From Homarus americanus (Eukaryota > Arthropoda > Malacostraca > Decapoda > Nephropidae): a DNA stretch of 64,000 bases. The stretch's first letter is position 1; every line of letters begins with the position of its first letter. The stretch is from contig NW_024756438.1 of the NCBI RefSeq assembly GCF_018991925.1, positions 741,501 through 805,500 on the forward strand. Reading direction: 5' to 3'. Both the position numbers and the translations under genes were made by a program. Under the pieces are notes generated by a model. It ran no database searches. It saw only the letters and a program-made list of their open reading frames with translations, and was not told the DNA's origin. Shown here one piece after another: positions 11,654 through 23,586 of this stretch.

Positions 11654-12671
11654 TCCATGTAGTGAACCTCAGCACCTGTAACTTAAGGAATCACTGAACA
11701 CAATTTGACCTCATACTCGAATAAGAATTACTGCTAAAACTTGACTTATTTTTTCATTGTAATTTACGTCTGTTACAGCATTAACAGCCTTCAGTATAAC
11801 CTCTCTCCTTTTGATGCTGTACATAACACTAAGTATCACAGCCTACAACATTACAGTCTATAGCATTACAGCCTACAGCATTAGAGCCTACAGCATTAGA
11901 GCCTACTGAGAGCCTTTGTTGTTTACTCTTGGTTGAATGACGTCAGAGAATAATTACATAAATGAATTAAACGAGACTTTTGACGTCATGAAGAAAAAGA
12001 CATTGAAGCCATGATAAAGAACCGGAGAGAATGTTGTTGTAAGGGTAATTGTTTATCACCACCACTATCACCATTACCTCACACCACCACTATCACCATT
12101 ACCTCACACCACCACTATCACCATCACTATCACCATTACCTCACACCACCACTATCACCATTACCTCACACCACCCTACACACCACACCACCAACCTTCC
12201 TCTTCCACCCGGACATCTCTCACTGTTCGTCACCAGATCAATTCTCTTAATGGAAAAATTGTGTCGAAAGTAACATATTCTTTCATCACTAGACAGACAG
12301 CAAACCGAAGCTCGTAAGGTTTAGAAAGTTATCATTTGTTATTGTTAATTGTATCTGTCTTGTGACGTCCCTCCTTACTCCCCATAACAGTGAGGAAAGG
12401 CAAAGTGGCAAGTTAAAATAATGAGTGAATAATCTAGGGGTTGAAGTACGTGGATGCAGCAAGTAAGGAACACTCACACACGAATCACTGGTAGCAAGTC
12501 AAGGCAGCGAGGGCCAACCACAAGGAACCAGGGATTACCGCTGTAGTCCCCTACCACCACAACACAACACCAGCAGTGGTCCATAATTCAATCCTTCGTC
12601 CACACCCTGGGAGAAGAGAAACACTGTAGGCCCCAGAAAAGAGACTGAGGTTACCAGGCAGACACGCTTAC
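11654..12671. other. Non-coding; two CREs and a 25-bp repeat
   Basis: TGACGTCA palindromes at 11938 and 11981, 43 bp apart. CAGCATTAGAGCCTA repeats at about 11845-11910. A 25-bp unit (ACCACTATCACCATTACCTC core) is repeated about five times at 12057-12178. Confidence 0.65.
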
Positions 12672-12836
12672 CTTGATACCTCGGTCCTTAGCTGAGCCGG
12701 TCTAATAGTCGGTTGGGAAACTGTTTCTAATCGGTGCTCACTGGGGTCGAGTAGCTTCGTGAAGCAGTTTCTTCTCCTGGTGTCAAGTTGGTGCAAGTGG
12801 TTATGACGGTAGAGTGAGGAGGGGAGAGAGTCATTC

Positions 12837-12838
<2 letters not shown>
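12672..12838 (-). CDS. Candidate exon (5' UTR or coding), unknown
   Basis: Minus strand runs open from the edge of a (TA)n array to a consensus donor, TATCAAG|GTAAGCG, with exon end at 12672. The frame contains RHNHLHQLDTRRRNCF and SEHRLETVSQPTIRPAQL, of mixed composition. No acceptor or start was identified because the upstream side is microsatellite, so this could be a first exon whose transcript starts nearby, or a chance open frame. No partner exon or family was recognised. Confidence 0.22.
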
Positions 12839-12839
<1 letters not shown>

Positions 12840-12931
<92 letters not shown>

Positions 12932-12968
12932 TTTAGACAGTGAAAGGGAGGTTTCGTAATATTTTGAG

Positions 12969-13009
<41 letters not shown>

Positions 13010-13021
13010 ACACACACACAT
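12840..13021. repeat. (TA)n 88 bp and (CA)n
   Basis: Pure (TA)n at 12840-12928, able to extrude as a cruciform, followed after 40 bp by (CA)n at 12970-13021. Confidence 0.95.
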
Positions 13022-13995
13022 TGTCAGTAAGAGATAAATTGTTTTGCCGGGTCACAATAATTCTCTCTGCCACAAAGAAAGAGACACAGACATATCATTC
13101 TCCTACAACAAGTTCTCTTCTTCTCCTTGAGTTTCTCCCTGAGTCTTTTACTTGAGTCTTTCCCTTGAGTCTTCCTCTTGAGTCTTTTCCCTGAGTCTTT
13201 CCCTTGAGTCTGTATTTATCTCAATAGTCAGTCTACAAGGGACAAGGCATTCAGATATCGAGGTTAACCCTTTTAGAATGCTGGTCACTCTCCGTTCCAT
13301 CTCGAGGGTCTCTTCAACCCTCACGTTCTTCAGAGATAACTGAAGGAATAACGAAAATCCCAAAATCCCTAATAAACCATAACATTGAAATCCCAATGTG
13401 TTTTATTTTCTGCAGTGGGATTTCAGTTAAGGGATTATTTAACAATTTAGTTAGGTTATGTTCTTATCTTATGCTGTAAAAATAAAATCGAGGAAAATTG
13501 TCGACTGTGAAGACCTATGCTAGTTCCCCTTCCCGGCCTTCTACAGACACGTCCTCAGGTTGAAACTCACATGATATTTACTGTAAATATTCTCGCATAA
13601 ATCTGTAAAAATATCCCTTTAGAAAAAAATCATTCTTAAGTATATTTAATCATGTTTTTTCCCCAATCATACTGAAGATATTAGAATGATTGGTTAATAT
13701 TCATTCCTATTCATTAGATTAGGTTCAGATTCTCAAATACTGATTCGCTAATCTTGTGTTCTTTGGAGTGAGAGAATATATGAGGTTTCAGTGCAGTCCT
13801 AGCGCAATGTAGAAGCCATTTTAACCATGGTCTTTACGTCGGACCATGAATATGCCATAAAATGTGGATCCGAGCCCTGAATGGTGCACCGGGACTGAGC
13901 TGACCACACTGTTCACTGCCACGACCCTGAATAACGATTTACAGAAAACCTTCTTTTTTGTGTGTGTGTGTCCGCTGAAACGAGAGCCAATACCC

Positions 13996-14045
<50 letters not shown>

Positions 14046-14240
14046 TGCGGGTGTATAATCCCACATATTTCCCATATTCCTCTCACCCAAATGCCTCCCC
14101 GCTGGAAACCTTCGAAAGAACGTAAAATATGCCCATGATTCTGCTGCCTGATCTTCATGCCTCGCTATGCCTCTCCCCCACCAGGTTTATCTCACAGGGT
14201 AGACTTTCCTCAGTGAATGATGAATTAGGTGACGTAACGA
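13022..14240. other. Non-coding; (GT)n
   Basis: TTGAGTCTTTCCC repeats at 13125-13212, AT-rich DNA at 13390-13760 and (GT)n at 13998-14046. No exon was recognised. Confidence 0.6.
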
Positions 14241-14249
14241 TTAAAGATA

Positions 14250-14930
14250 TTGAAGAAAGTACAAGGAGAAGAGAGGGATGGTAGGGAAGAGAAAGGAGAG
14301 AGAGACAGAGATAGAGAGAGAGACAGGGGGAAGAGAGAGAGAGACAGAGACAAAGAGAGAGAGGAAATGAGGAAAAGGTAAAGAAGAAATTAAATATTGG
14401 ACCCAGAATGATGGAGGAGGTGGGAGTGAGGAGCGACATGATAAAGATGGTGTGTGAAGGAAGTGAAAAATAGACCCCGAGAATACGTGACATGTGAGAG
14501 TGAGAGAGAGAGAGAGAGAGAGAGGAAGAAGAGGGAGAGAGAGAGAGACGAGACAGCGTTGACAGGGACAGAGAATAATACTCGAGTTTTGGGTGACAGA
14601 GAATGACGGGAGGGGGGGGGGGGAAGAGAACATGATAAAGAAGAAGAAGTGAAATATGAAGGTTCTAAGGACGCAAACGAATGTGGAGAGAGGAGGAAGA
14701 AGAAGACAGAAGAGAGGTGTGTTTTTTCTTTACATCCCTCTTCCTCATTCTTCTCCTGCTATTCCTCCTTCTTCTCCTTCCCTCCTCCACCTCCTCCTCC
14801 TCCTCCTCCTCCTCCTCCTCCTCCTCCTCCTCCTCCTCCTCCTCCTCCTCCTCCTTCCCTCCTCCTCCTCCTCCTCCTCCTCCCCCCCTCCTCCTCTCCT
14901 CCTCCTCCTCTCCTCCTCCTCCTCACTGAT
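14250..14930. repeat. Polypurine then polypyrimidine tract
   Basis: GA-rich sequence at 14250-14700, with (GA)n at 14501-14524 and G11 at about 14611-14622, switches to CTCCTC-rich sequence at 14730-14925. Here the purine arm comes first on plus. Confidence 0.85.
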
Positions 14931-15106
14931 GATCTCATAATTTTTTTAAGGGTAAATTATAGAGACGCTCTAAAGACAGATGTTGATTATAGGAATTATA
15001 CCACATAAGTCGTATAATATATGACTCTTATTACAGCTCATATGTCACCATTAACCAGACCGAACAACACCGAGGATTTATTTTCTGTTTTGTAAAGTCC
15101 TTGTGT

Positions 15107-15143
<37 letters not shown>

Positions 15144-15312
15144 GCACACACAGACAGACAGTACCACTCAGTTAAGTAGCCATAAGCCACTAAACTCTTA
15201 CTACGTCGTCGTCTGAGTGTCTGTCAGTAATAAGTGAGTTCTATTAAGTAATGACCCGTCCACTATCATGAATTGTGTGTGTGTGTGTGTGTGTGTGGGT
15301 GTGTGGGTGGGT

Positions 15313-15362
<50 letters not shown>

Positions 15363-15617
15363 GTGGGTGAGGTAAAGAGAATGTTTTTTATGTCTGTGTG
15401 TGACAGACAGATAGACAGACAGATAGACAGACAGACAGACATACAAAGAAAAAACGAAACAAAAACATAAAAATAAAAGCAAAACAGAGCCAAAAAACAA
15501 ACAATATATTAAACCTTCATAAACCCCCCCAAAAAACATTTAAACACTCACCTGTAATTAGTTCTTTCCGCTTTACCTGTGAAAATATCCATCGTTCAGT
15601 AACATGACCTAACACAT
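14931..15617. other. Non-coding with (GA)n, (GT)n, (AGAC)n
   Basis: (GA)n at 15109-15142, (GT)n and GGGT at 15273-15369, and GATAGACAGACA tetranucleotides at 15402-15440. No gene seen. Confidence 0.7.
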
Positions 15618-15712
15618 TCCCTAACCTAACCTAACCAACCAACCAACACGTCCCTACACGTTCCCTAACCTAACCTAACCTAACCTAACCTGACCTAACC
15701 TAACCTAAGCCT
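15618..15712. repeat. Interstitial (TAACC)n with variants
   Basis: Two runs of CCTAA pentamers separated by CAACCAACCAACACGTCCC, with one unit changed to CCTGA. Confidence 0.9.
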
Positions 15713-16150
15713 GTCCCTCACACTTGTTATATTATTCGTAAATGTAAAAGGTGATTATTTTTTAAGTGTTTTTTTTTTACTGCCTTTACTGATCTGGCTA
15801 ATGGATGTTAAGTGTACGAGTGAGAGGAGTTTTTTTTGTTGTTATTCTGTTTATAGTTGGTTCTTGGGTGGATAATGACGTAATATGATGAGAGAGAGAG
15901 AGAGAGAGAGAGATGATGGTGTGAGGTAGGATAGTGGTGATGGTAGTAGTAGTGGTGGTGATGGTAGTAGTAGTAGTGGTGGTGACGGTAGTGGTAGTAG
16001 TGGTGGTGATGGTAGTAATGAAAATGGTGTTGTCGGGTTAGAGGTCAATAAAAGGTTAATTAAGAGTGGAAGTTAATGATTTATAGAGGTCGTCGTGTAC
16101 ACGTTTAGATCTAGGCTGTTAAAGGTGAACTGTGGTGAAACGAGGGTCAT

Positions 16151-16188
<38 letters not shown>

Positions 16189-17734
16189 AATGACTGTAGA
16201 CAGGACCAAACAAGGCTTATTTCTCCCAAGTTCATAATTAACCTCTGTGGTGGTAATTACAGGTGATATAAAACTCTCTTTGTATACCTGTGTTTTTAAC
16301 CTGTGAATAAAAGTCATTATTTTGGGGGAGTTCTTTTGTTTTTATGATTTTTTGTTTATTTGTTGTTGTTGTTTTAGTTGGTTGAGATGTTATTTATTTG
16401 TTTATCTTGTCTGTCTGGTCAATCAGCTTATCACTATACCCTACAATTATCCAATTATCTATTTATCATACAATCCTTCCGTTATCTATCCATTTATTCA
16501 ATTATCTATATATCCTCCGTTTATTCAATTATTCTACCACCCTTTTGAACTACTTGTTATCATCACCTTCGTCATCACCTTCGTCAGCACCTTCGTCAGC
16601 ACCTTCGTCAGCACCTTCGTCAGCTTCCACGGGCAGACAGGTATCCCCCAGCACCATAACCCCCCACCCCCCACCCCCCCCACCTTTCCATGGTCTGTGT
16701 TAATTAGACTGGTTGAAAATAAAGGTTTTAACCCTTCAACAGCACAGGTAAGTCTTCATTAAGGCAGGTGTTTGTCGGTACCTTTAAAATATAATCGTCT
16801 GGAGGAGAGGTTAATAACGAAGGGCGTCTTTTACACCTGAAGTGGTAGCCTGAAGGCGTAGGTAGGAAGGGCTGGTTGGTGGAAGAGGAGGAGGAGTAGG
16901 AGGAGGAAGTGTGGCTCTCCTGTGTAATGATGAAGAGGGAGGAAGAGGAGGAGGAGGAGGAGGAGGAGGGGGAACAGGTGACAGGTGTGTTCACTAATGA
17001 GCTCCGGTGTGGCTCTACCTGACGTTCTCACCTTATCTCTAATAAATACAACAGAAACTTCATTAAATACAACAGAAACTTCAATAAATACAACAGAAAC
17101 GTCATTAATACAACAGAAACTTCAATAATCACCAAACAATACCAATTTATATCTATAATATCCAATACAATAAAATAAATAAATAACTCTAACATCATCA
17201 TTATCACTTAGAATCAAAACACACATTCCTGAAACTACAAGAGAATCAAAATGGAGTCAAATCCCACAAAAACCCTCGAGATATCTTAATTAATCCTTCT
17301 GATGTAACGAGTCTTTGAAGTTTGTGTGTTATCCTGTTATCTTGTGAGACAGGTGAGATCTTGTTACCTGGGTTCTCTCGCCTCAAATTAATTATCCCTC
17401 TACACCTGGTTATTTAATTTACGAGATAATTATATTGCGTGTAATTTTTTTTGTAATTATTTGGGGATATTGAAGTGTTTATTTTTTTTTTATTAATTAT
17501 CATAAAAAATATTTAATAATTTTTCTTTGTTTAGTTTCTCTGTTCGTTGGTCCTCTCCCCTTCCTCCCTCCTTTATTAAATGGTTTCTATACTTACTCCT
17601 CGTTTCCTCTCACTTATTCTCCCCTCGTCTACCCTCTCCTAACATCTACCTCTCACTGCCCTCCCCCTCTTCCTCTCTTTTCAACCTATTAATTTCTCCT
17701 TCATCTTGTTCCTCTTTCCCTTTCTCCTTTCATT

Positions 17735-17779
<45 letters not shown>

Positions 17780-17989
17780 TACTTCTTTCTTTCCAGTTAT
17801 CAAAAGTTTAATGTACAATTCTCTAAGTCCCACACGTAACATTTTGTTTTTCTTCTCGTAAGTCGATTATAAAACTCAGTTGATTTGTTTACTTAAGAAA
17901 TACTGAAGTTCTGTCGTAAGTAAGATGTGTTAATATCTTCAATTAAGGTTAAAATTAAGTTAAAATTATTTGAGAATTTGCATGAGTGT
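15713..17989. other. Non-coding with scattered simple repeats
   Basis: (GA)n at 15889-15912, GGTGATGGTAGTAGT repeats at 15930-16020, (CA)n at 16152-16184, a 12-bp CACCTTCGTCAG repeat at 16562-16624, C-rich tract at 16655-16682, GGA repeats at 16881-16972, about four 20-21 bp units with ACAACAGAAACTTCA at 17045-17130, and (CT)n at 17739-17774. No exon was recognised. Confidence 0.65.
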
Positions 17990-18115
17990 TCGAGGGTGTC
18001 TCCTAGTTAATGCTCTGTCGACGGTCTTCTAGTTAATGCTGTATCGACATTCTCCTAGTTAAAGCTGCGTCGACGGTCTCCTAGTTAATGCTGCGTCGAC
18101 GTGGAACCTACAGCC
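17990..18115. repeat. About 31-bp repeat, 4 copies
   Basis: Diverged units share TCCTAGTTAATGCTG and GTCGACGGTCT; GTCGAC is a palindrome in each unit. Confidence 0.85.
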
Positions 18116-18395
18116 AACATCCGTAAATAAACAGCTCGCACCAAAAAATTCCAATTCTCGCTTCTATAACAATTTCATTTACTTACCAAATTTCCCCAGA
18201 AGGTGATCCTATGTTTCCCTAAGAGACTTTAAACTCGGTATTTTCCCTGAGTTTTTTCCCTAGTTTAGTGCACTTTTCCCCCAGTTTAGAACCCTAATAC
18301 AAATTTAGCATTATTAGGTTTCAGCTTCCCTGCCACGTAAAGAAACTCCCTGCTGTCAAAATACTTCACTGTAGAGGAGGGGGTACTTTTTCTCT
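18116..18395. other. No gene seen
   Basis: Unique sequence with CCCTGAGTTTT-like direct repeats only. Confidence 0.5.
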
Positions 18396-18689
18396 TCTCT
18401 CTCTCTCTCTCTCTCATTCCTTCCTTCCTTCCTTCCTTCCTTCCTTCCTTCCTTCCTTCCTTCCTTCCTTCCTTCCTTCCTTCCTTCCTTGACTTTAACG
18501 CTAATATAACCTTATTGGGTATCGAACTTTCTCTGTGTGATGGAATTTGTTGGTGAAAATAACTTCATGAAGCCAATGCACTCTCTCTCCCTTTCTCTTT
18601 TCTCTCTCATTTTCTATCTCGTTTTCTGTCTGGTTGTTTTTCTGTCTCTGTTTTTGCCAGGGCGTCTGTCTCGTCTGTCTGTCTGTGTA

Positions 18690-18762
<73 letters not shown>
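18396..18762. repeat. (CT)n, (TTCC)n, (TCTG)n, (CA)n
   Basis: (CT)n at 18394-18415, about 18 TTCC units at 18417-18490, TCTG units at 18678-18706, then (CT)n and (CA)n to 18761. Confidence 0.9.
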
Positions 18763-19544
18763 TTTTTCGCCCCCTAAATATAATCATATTTCACTGCGTC
18801 TATTGAACAGCTTCGTGAAAATACCGACTCAGAATGACATCTAAAATACACTTGAGACCTTATCGTAAGTGGCTACCGTCTCTTATCTGTTAGTTACTGG
18901 GGGGAGGAGAGAGTCATTAGCATAGGAAGGTTTGAGAATTTGATTATATTGTACCATCATCTATCTTACGTGGTTTTGGGTGGCTGTGGATGCCTCTGGT
19001 TGATGTTTTGGTTATTGGATGGTCTTTCTGGTTGATGTTGGGTTGATTTGGGTTGATGTTGGGTTGATTTGGGTTAATGTTGGGTTGATTTAGGTTAATG
19101 TTGGGTTGATTTAGGTTAATGTTGGGTTGATTCTGGTTAATGCTCTATATAGTGTCTTTTGGTTGATAATAAAGATATAAGAGGGAGAATTAGTGGTGAA
19201 GTTTGAGGTAGAGATGAAGTGTGAGGGGATTAGTTAGGTGTGAGGGGATTAATGAAGTGTGAGGGGATTAATGAAGTGTTGAAATAAATCAAAGCAAAAC
19301 AAAAAATCCCTTTCTGAATCCCGAATTGAATCATAAATCATAAGGAAAAAATTCGAAGGAGATGAATGTTTTTTCTGAACCCCTAAGCTGAGGCAACTTT
19401 ACCTAAGGGTCTAATCTGCTTCCAACATCACAGTAATGGTTCAAAGAATCTGTCTCTTAACGCAACATACACATGACTGTCCAACGATGTCATTAAGTTA
19501 GTGGGAATTTTTTCGAAGATTCATAACAGTCAATATTGTTAGTG
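18763..19544. repeat. Unique DNA with 21-bp repeat, 5 copies
   Basis: At 19030-19140, 21-bp units with GGTTAATGTTGGGTTGATTT. At 19205-19280, a TGTGAGGGGATTAATGAAG repeat. No gene seen. Confidence 0.8.
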
Positions 19545-19657
19545 TGGGTGTGGTGAGGGTGTGGTGAGGGTGTGGTGAGGGTGTGGTGAGGGTGTGGTGA
19601 GGGTGTGGTGAGGGTGTGGTGAGGGTGTGGTGAGGGTGTGGTGAGGGTGTGGTGAGT
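19545..19657. repeat. 11-bp GGTGTGGTGAG array, about 10 copies
   Basis: Perfect 11-bp tandem units; the encoded Thr-Pro-Ser-Pro-His repeat on minus is an artefact of the array. Confidence 0.95.
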
Positions 19658-20200
19658 GTGATGAAAGCTCTCATCAACACCATCACCCATACACACTAAC
19701 ACCAACAACCACTCACTATCACACCATCACCAACACCCACACACGATCTCCCACACTATCACCAACACCATCTCCCACATTCACTATCACCATCTTCACT
19801 ATCACCACTCTCAACTGATGGTGGTACGGTCTAACACCATACTGAGATTCGCTTGATCATCACACAACAATATCCACAAACTGAACCCAATTTACAGGAG
19901 CTATTTTTGTGGTACACTTAGGCAGGCGGTGAAGGCTATAACCACTGTTAACTCCGATGCCAAGTTTCAGGAAAAGCTTTTTGAAACGTAAAGGAGATTG
20001 TTATGTAATTCAGTATGTTTTTATCACTCCTTCCTTTCCTCCTTCCCTTCCTTCCTTCCTTCCTTTACTCTCTCTCCTTCACTCCTCTCACTACTTCCTT
20101 CCCTCTCTCCTTACCTTCCCTTCCTTGAGAGTAATTTATTTTTAAGGGGGAATAATAATTATAGATTCATTATTTATATTTATATATGTGTGGGGGGGGG
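19658..20200. other. Non-coding
   Basis: ACCATCACC-rich stretch at 19672-19810 and TTCC-rich stretch at 20033-20130. No gene recognised. Confidence 0.55.
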
Positions 20201-20405
20201 GGCGTGGCTGAGTGGATACAGCGCTCCCCTCCTGTCCTAAAGGTCACCGGTTCGATCCCCGGGGCACTTACAGTCTACCAAGCAGTAAATGAGTCCCTAA
20301 CCTAACCTTATATTTTGAGGAAGTGATGAAGTACAGCGATACACCAACACTGTCCCTCGTGGGTAGTCACGCCTATGGAAGTCAGCGTCACTTATAAACA
20401 TCATA
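20201..20405 (+). mobile_element. tRNA-derived SINE, copy 1
   Basis: Pol III type-2 promoter boxes are present: A-box GTGGCTGAGTGGAT at about 20204 and B-box GGTTCGATCC at 20249. The intervening TGTCCTAAAGGTC and the downstream GTAAATGAGTCCCTAACC match the copy at 22,977 position for position. The D-arm and T-arm are tRNA-like, but the cloverleaf does not close cleanly (extra C in the T-arm), so this is not called as a functional tRNA. The 3' limit is uncertain; sequence to about 20405 may be the SINE tail. Confidence 0.7.
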
Positions 20406-21469
20406 AATATTAATCTCATTCAATGTAAACAATGCAGGAAGGAAGGGAACGGAGGGAAGGATACAAGAAGGAAAGGAAGGAAAGAGGGCAAGAGGAACGG
20501 AAGGAAGGAAGGAAGGAAGGAAGGAAGAAGGGAGGGGCTGATACACTCAATGTGTCCCTGCAAGGAATATGCAATATAGCCTAAAGCTGAGTTGTGATTG
20601 GGCTGGAAACAGAGACTTCTCGAGGACATGGTGAGGTGGAAGATGAGGGAGAGATTCATCCTAGCGATACAAAGAGATCCTGTGACTAGAGTCCTACATA
20701 AAGTGACTGTGTCGGTGTGTGTGTGTGTGTGTCTGTGTCTGTGTGTGTGTCTTACGCCCCCCTCGTTAATTTGTCCCATTCATTCGTTCACATCCGTCAA
20801 CCTCTCTTTAATTATTCCTCCAATCACTCGTTCACATACCAGACACTATGGAGCCATAATTAATCCCACTGAAAACAAGAAACATTTCAATAATCTTTTC
20901 TTCATTTACAAAAACCTTTTCCTCATTTTCCTATCACTTATTCTTCTCATTTATCAAACTATTACTCATTATCTATATTATTTCCATCATTTATCATCTA
21001 TTACCCCACTTATCCTTTGTTTTATTACTTCTATCTTCCGCTCCAATTGGTAAAGAATTAGCACAGGAGTTATGGGTCAAGTAAGGCGTAAACATAGGTA
21101 AGACTCGAACCATTATTACCAAACTCTCGTAAATCATCATCGACTAACAGCCTTGTTCGCCTTGTTGTTGTTGTTATGAGTAGTGGCGACGATGATATAT
21201 TGAGAAAGTTGTACCCTGGAAATATCCAAAGAGTGCCACTAACAATAGCCTCTTGGTTTGTGTCAGGATTTTGATTAGTTCCTGTGTGGATATGGGCTCT
21301 CTCACCAACATCACCTCCACACTTCACCAACACCACCTCCACACCTCCACACCTCACCTCCACACCACACCTCCACACCTTCCCAACATCAAGTTCTCAC
21401 AGCAACACAAAATAAATTCCACACTAAGGGATTAAACAGCCAGTAAAAGTGCCAGCAATATACAACAGT
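20406..21469. other. Non-coding with (GGAA)n and (GT)n
   Basis: GGAA-rich stretch at 20432-20535, (GT)n at 20713-20752, AT-rich DNA to 21060 and CACCTCCACACC repeats at 21302-21380. No exon was supported. Confidence 0.6.
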
Positions 21470-21985
21470 CCCGGGGTGTGGGTAAGTGGTGGTGATGGGT
21501 GGAGTGGGGTGTGGGTAAGTGGTGGTGATGGGTGGAGTGGGGTGTGGGTAAGTGGTGGTGATGGGTGGAGTGGGGTGTGGGTAAGTGGTGGTGATGGGTG
21601 GAGTGGGGTGTGGGTAAGTGGTGGTGATGGGTGGAGTGGGGTGTGGGTAAGTGGTGGTGATGGGTGGAGGGGTGGGTGGTGGTGAGGGGTGGGGTGGGGT
21701 GTAGGTGAGGGTGGTGTGGTAAGGGGGGTGTGTGGTGATGGGTGGAGGGGTGGTGGTGTATAGGTGGAATGGGGTATGGGTAAGTGGTTGTGGTAGGTGG
21801 AGTGGGGTATGGGTAAGTGGTTGTGGTAGGTGGAGTGGGGTGTGGGTAAGTGGTGGTGATGGGTGGAGTGGGGTGTGGGTAAGTGGTTGTGGTAGGTGGA
21901 GTGGGGTGTGGGTAAGTGGTTGTGGTAGGCATTAAGTGTAGGTCGTGGTGGTAGTTGGTGTAGTAGGGTGTAGGTACGGTGTAGT
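21470..21985. repeat. 33-bp G/T-rich minisatellite, two blocks
   Basis: Block 1 (21475-21675) has about 6 units of 33 bp with GGTGTGGGTAAGTGGTGGTG. Block 2 (21765-21930) has about 5 units, some with GGTTGTGGTAGG instead. The 33-bp period gives an 11-residue Gly/Trp/Val-rich open frame on plus and a His/Pro-rich one on minus. GGTAAGT recurs in every unit, so the array is also a row of splice-donor-like motifs on plus. Confidence 0.9.
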
Positions 21986-22976
21986 GGCGGCAGCTGACCT
22001 AACCTCCACAAAAATTACACTTTAAATAACAGTTCACTAAATCGTATCATTACAAACCACAAAACATCAAAAGAATATTAAATCGTCAACACATTATTAA
22101 TATCCTCCTCTGACGCCCCAGACAAGAATACACGCAGCAAATAACTCCTATTGGCCAGCAGGATTAAGCATCAGCCAATCACGGTATCCCTGCACCAGTT
22201 GTCAGGACGACCGGACAGTCCTGATTGGCTGTGATGGAGACAGAGATATACCGTCCCGTCTTACCTGTGTGCGTGAGACAGACAGACAGACAGACAGACA
22301 GACAGGCAAACAGACAGGCAAACAGACAGAGAGATAAATACAACTATATACGTATGAACATTTAAAGAAAATATTCGGATAAATGGAATATTATTACGGT
22401 AGAATGAAGGTCAACTATTCAGATTTAAATTCATTCTGAGAGACTTACTAATAAATCCTTCACTAAGAGGATTTATAACGCGAATGTAAAGAAATTATTA
22501 TATATATCTATTTTAACAGGTGAGAATATGAAAGCATTAAATCGGTGTCGCATACAGAAGGATTTGCCGATAATGGGTTTCAATCGGCTGTGTTTGTCTA
22601 GTGGGGGGATGATGACGTGTTTGTGCCTGTCTGTGTGTGTATGTGGGGGTATGTGGATGTGTGTGTGTGTGGAAGTGGTGCTAGTGTCTGGTGCTAGTGA
22701 CTGGTGCTAGTGACTGATAATAACTAGTAATGACTGATATGTAAAGAGAGCCATAAGAGGTCTGTGACTCGTGTTAAAATGAATCAGCTTTTCTCACCAC
22801 AAAACTCTACCACTAAGCAGTAAGTCTTTGGCCCCTTTGATGACGCGCCTTCCCGTCAACTAGTCTAATTAATTGCTTCTTTACAGACCAGTGAAATAGG
22901 TCACTTAGCTAACGAGTCTCACTGTATGTCAATATATTTTGTAAGTTGATATATATTAAGCTGTTTATAAAGGTGA
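21986..22976. other. Unique DNA upstream of the GPCR exons
   Basis: CAGA/CAGG tetranucleotides at 22274-22330; otherwise unique and AT-rich. I looked here for the missing first GPCR exon (TM1 with its Gly-Asn motif) and did not find it. Confidence 0.55.
22149..22228. promoter_or_regulatory. Cluster of three CCAAT boxes
   Basis: ATTGG at 22150, CCAAT at 22175 and ATTGG at 22224, the last two within inverted near-copies (ATCAGCCAATCAC and CTGATTGGCTGTGAT). Spacing and inversion suggest a regulatory element, about 1 kb before the first recognised GPCR exon. No TATA box or initiator can be assigned. Confidence 0.25.
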
Positions 22977-23075
22977 GGTGGCCGAGTGGATATAGGGTCT
23001 CAATTCGTGTCCTACGGGTCTGTGGTTCGATCCCAAGGTATTCAATTGTAAATGGGTAACTAACTTAATTTTACA
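22977..23075 (+). mobile_element. tRNA-derived SINE, copy 2
   Basis: A-box GGTGGCCGAGTGG at 22977 and B-box GGTTCGATCC at 23024, with TGTCCTACGGGTC between them and TTGTAAATGGGTAACTAAC after them, all aligning to copy 1 at 20,201. It lies about 100 bp before a GPCR exon, within what is probably an intron of that gene and on the same strand. Confidence 0.7.
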
Positions 23076-23178
23076 GGGTTTCTGTCTTTCGTTCAATAAT
23101 TTTTAACTCTATTAATTAACGCTCATTCCACAGGTTTAATGTTCACTAACCAACTCTACCCTCTTGTTCATCCTATAG

Positions 23179-23417
23179 GTTCACAACGCAACGGCAGTGT
23201 TCATCATCAACCTGACACTCTCTGACCTGATGTTCGGGGTGTTCAACTTACCCCTGGCAGCCTCGTTGTTCGTTCACCGGGCGTGGGTACATACGTGGTT
23301 CCTGTGCCTACTGTTCCCTATCTTGAGGTACGGGCTGGTGGCTGTCTCTGTCTTCACTGTCCTCGCCATCACCATCAATCGCTACGTCATGATCGCCCAT
23401 CCTCGGCTCTATCACAG
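23179..23417 (+). CDS. moody-like: Moody/Tre1-like GPCR, exon with TM2-TM3
   Basis: Internal exon of a class A (rhodopsin-family) receptor related to arthropod Moody and Trapped-in-endoderm-1, plasma-membrane receptors for blood-brain-barrier integrity and germ-cell migration. The 79 codons hold TM2 (VFIINLTLSDLMFGVFNLPL), an extracellular loop, the TM3 cysteine in WFLCLLFP and TM3 ending in NRYVMIAHPRLY. NRY replaces the usual DRY, as is known in this subfamily. The acceptor CCTATAG|GTT follows a pyrimidine-rich stretch; the donor is CACAG|GTGCGG (phase 2) and joins in frame to 24,353. TM1 and the N-terminus must lie in an upstream exon that I could not find, so the frame begins mid-protein. 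An N-glycosylation-like HNAT sits at the exon start. Confidence 0.88.
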
Positions 23418-23426
23418 GTGCGGCCT

Positions 23427-23464
<38 letters not shown>

Positions 23465-23555
23465 CGATTGTTTTGCATGTATCTGTTTATATTTTTTGTC
23501 TCATACATACATACATACATACATACATACATACATACATACATACATACATACA

Positions 23556-23586
<31 letters not shown>

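Noticed and set aside
20201..20275. Genuine tRNA gene
   Set aside because: A- and B-boxes are present, but the T-arm has an extra base and no closed acceptor stem is visible. A sister copy with a shared non-tRNA tail points to a SINE.
21424..22011. 195-codon His/Pro-rich minus frame and Gly/Trp-rich plus frames
   Set aside because: Produced by the 33-bp minisatellite.
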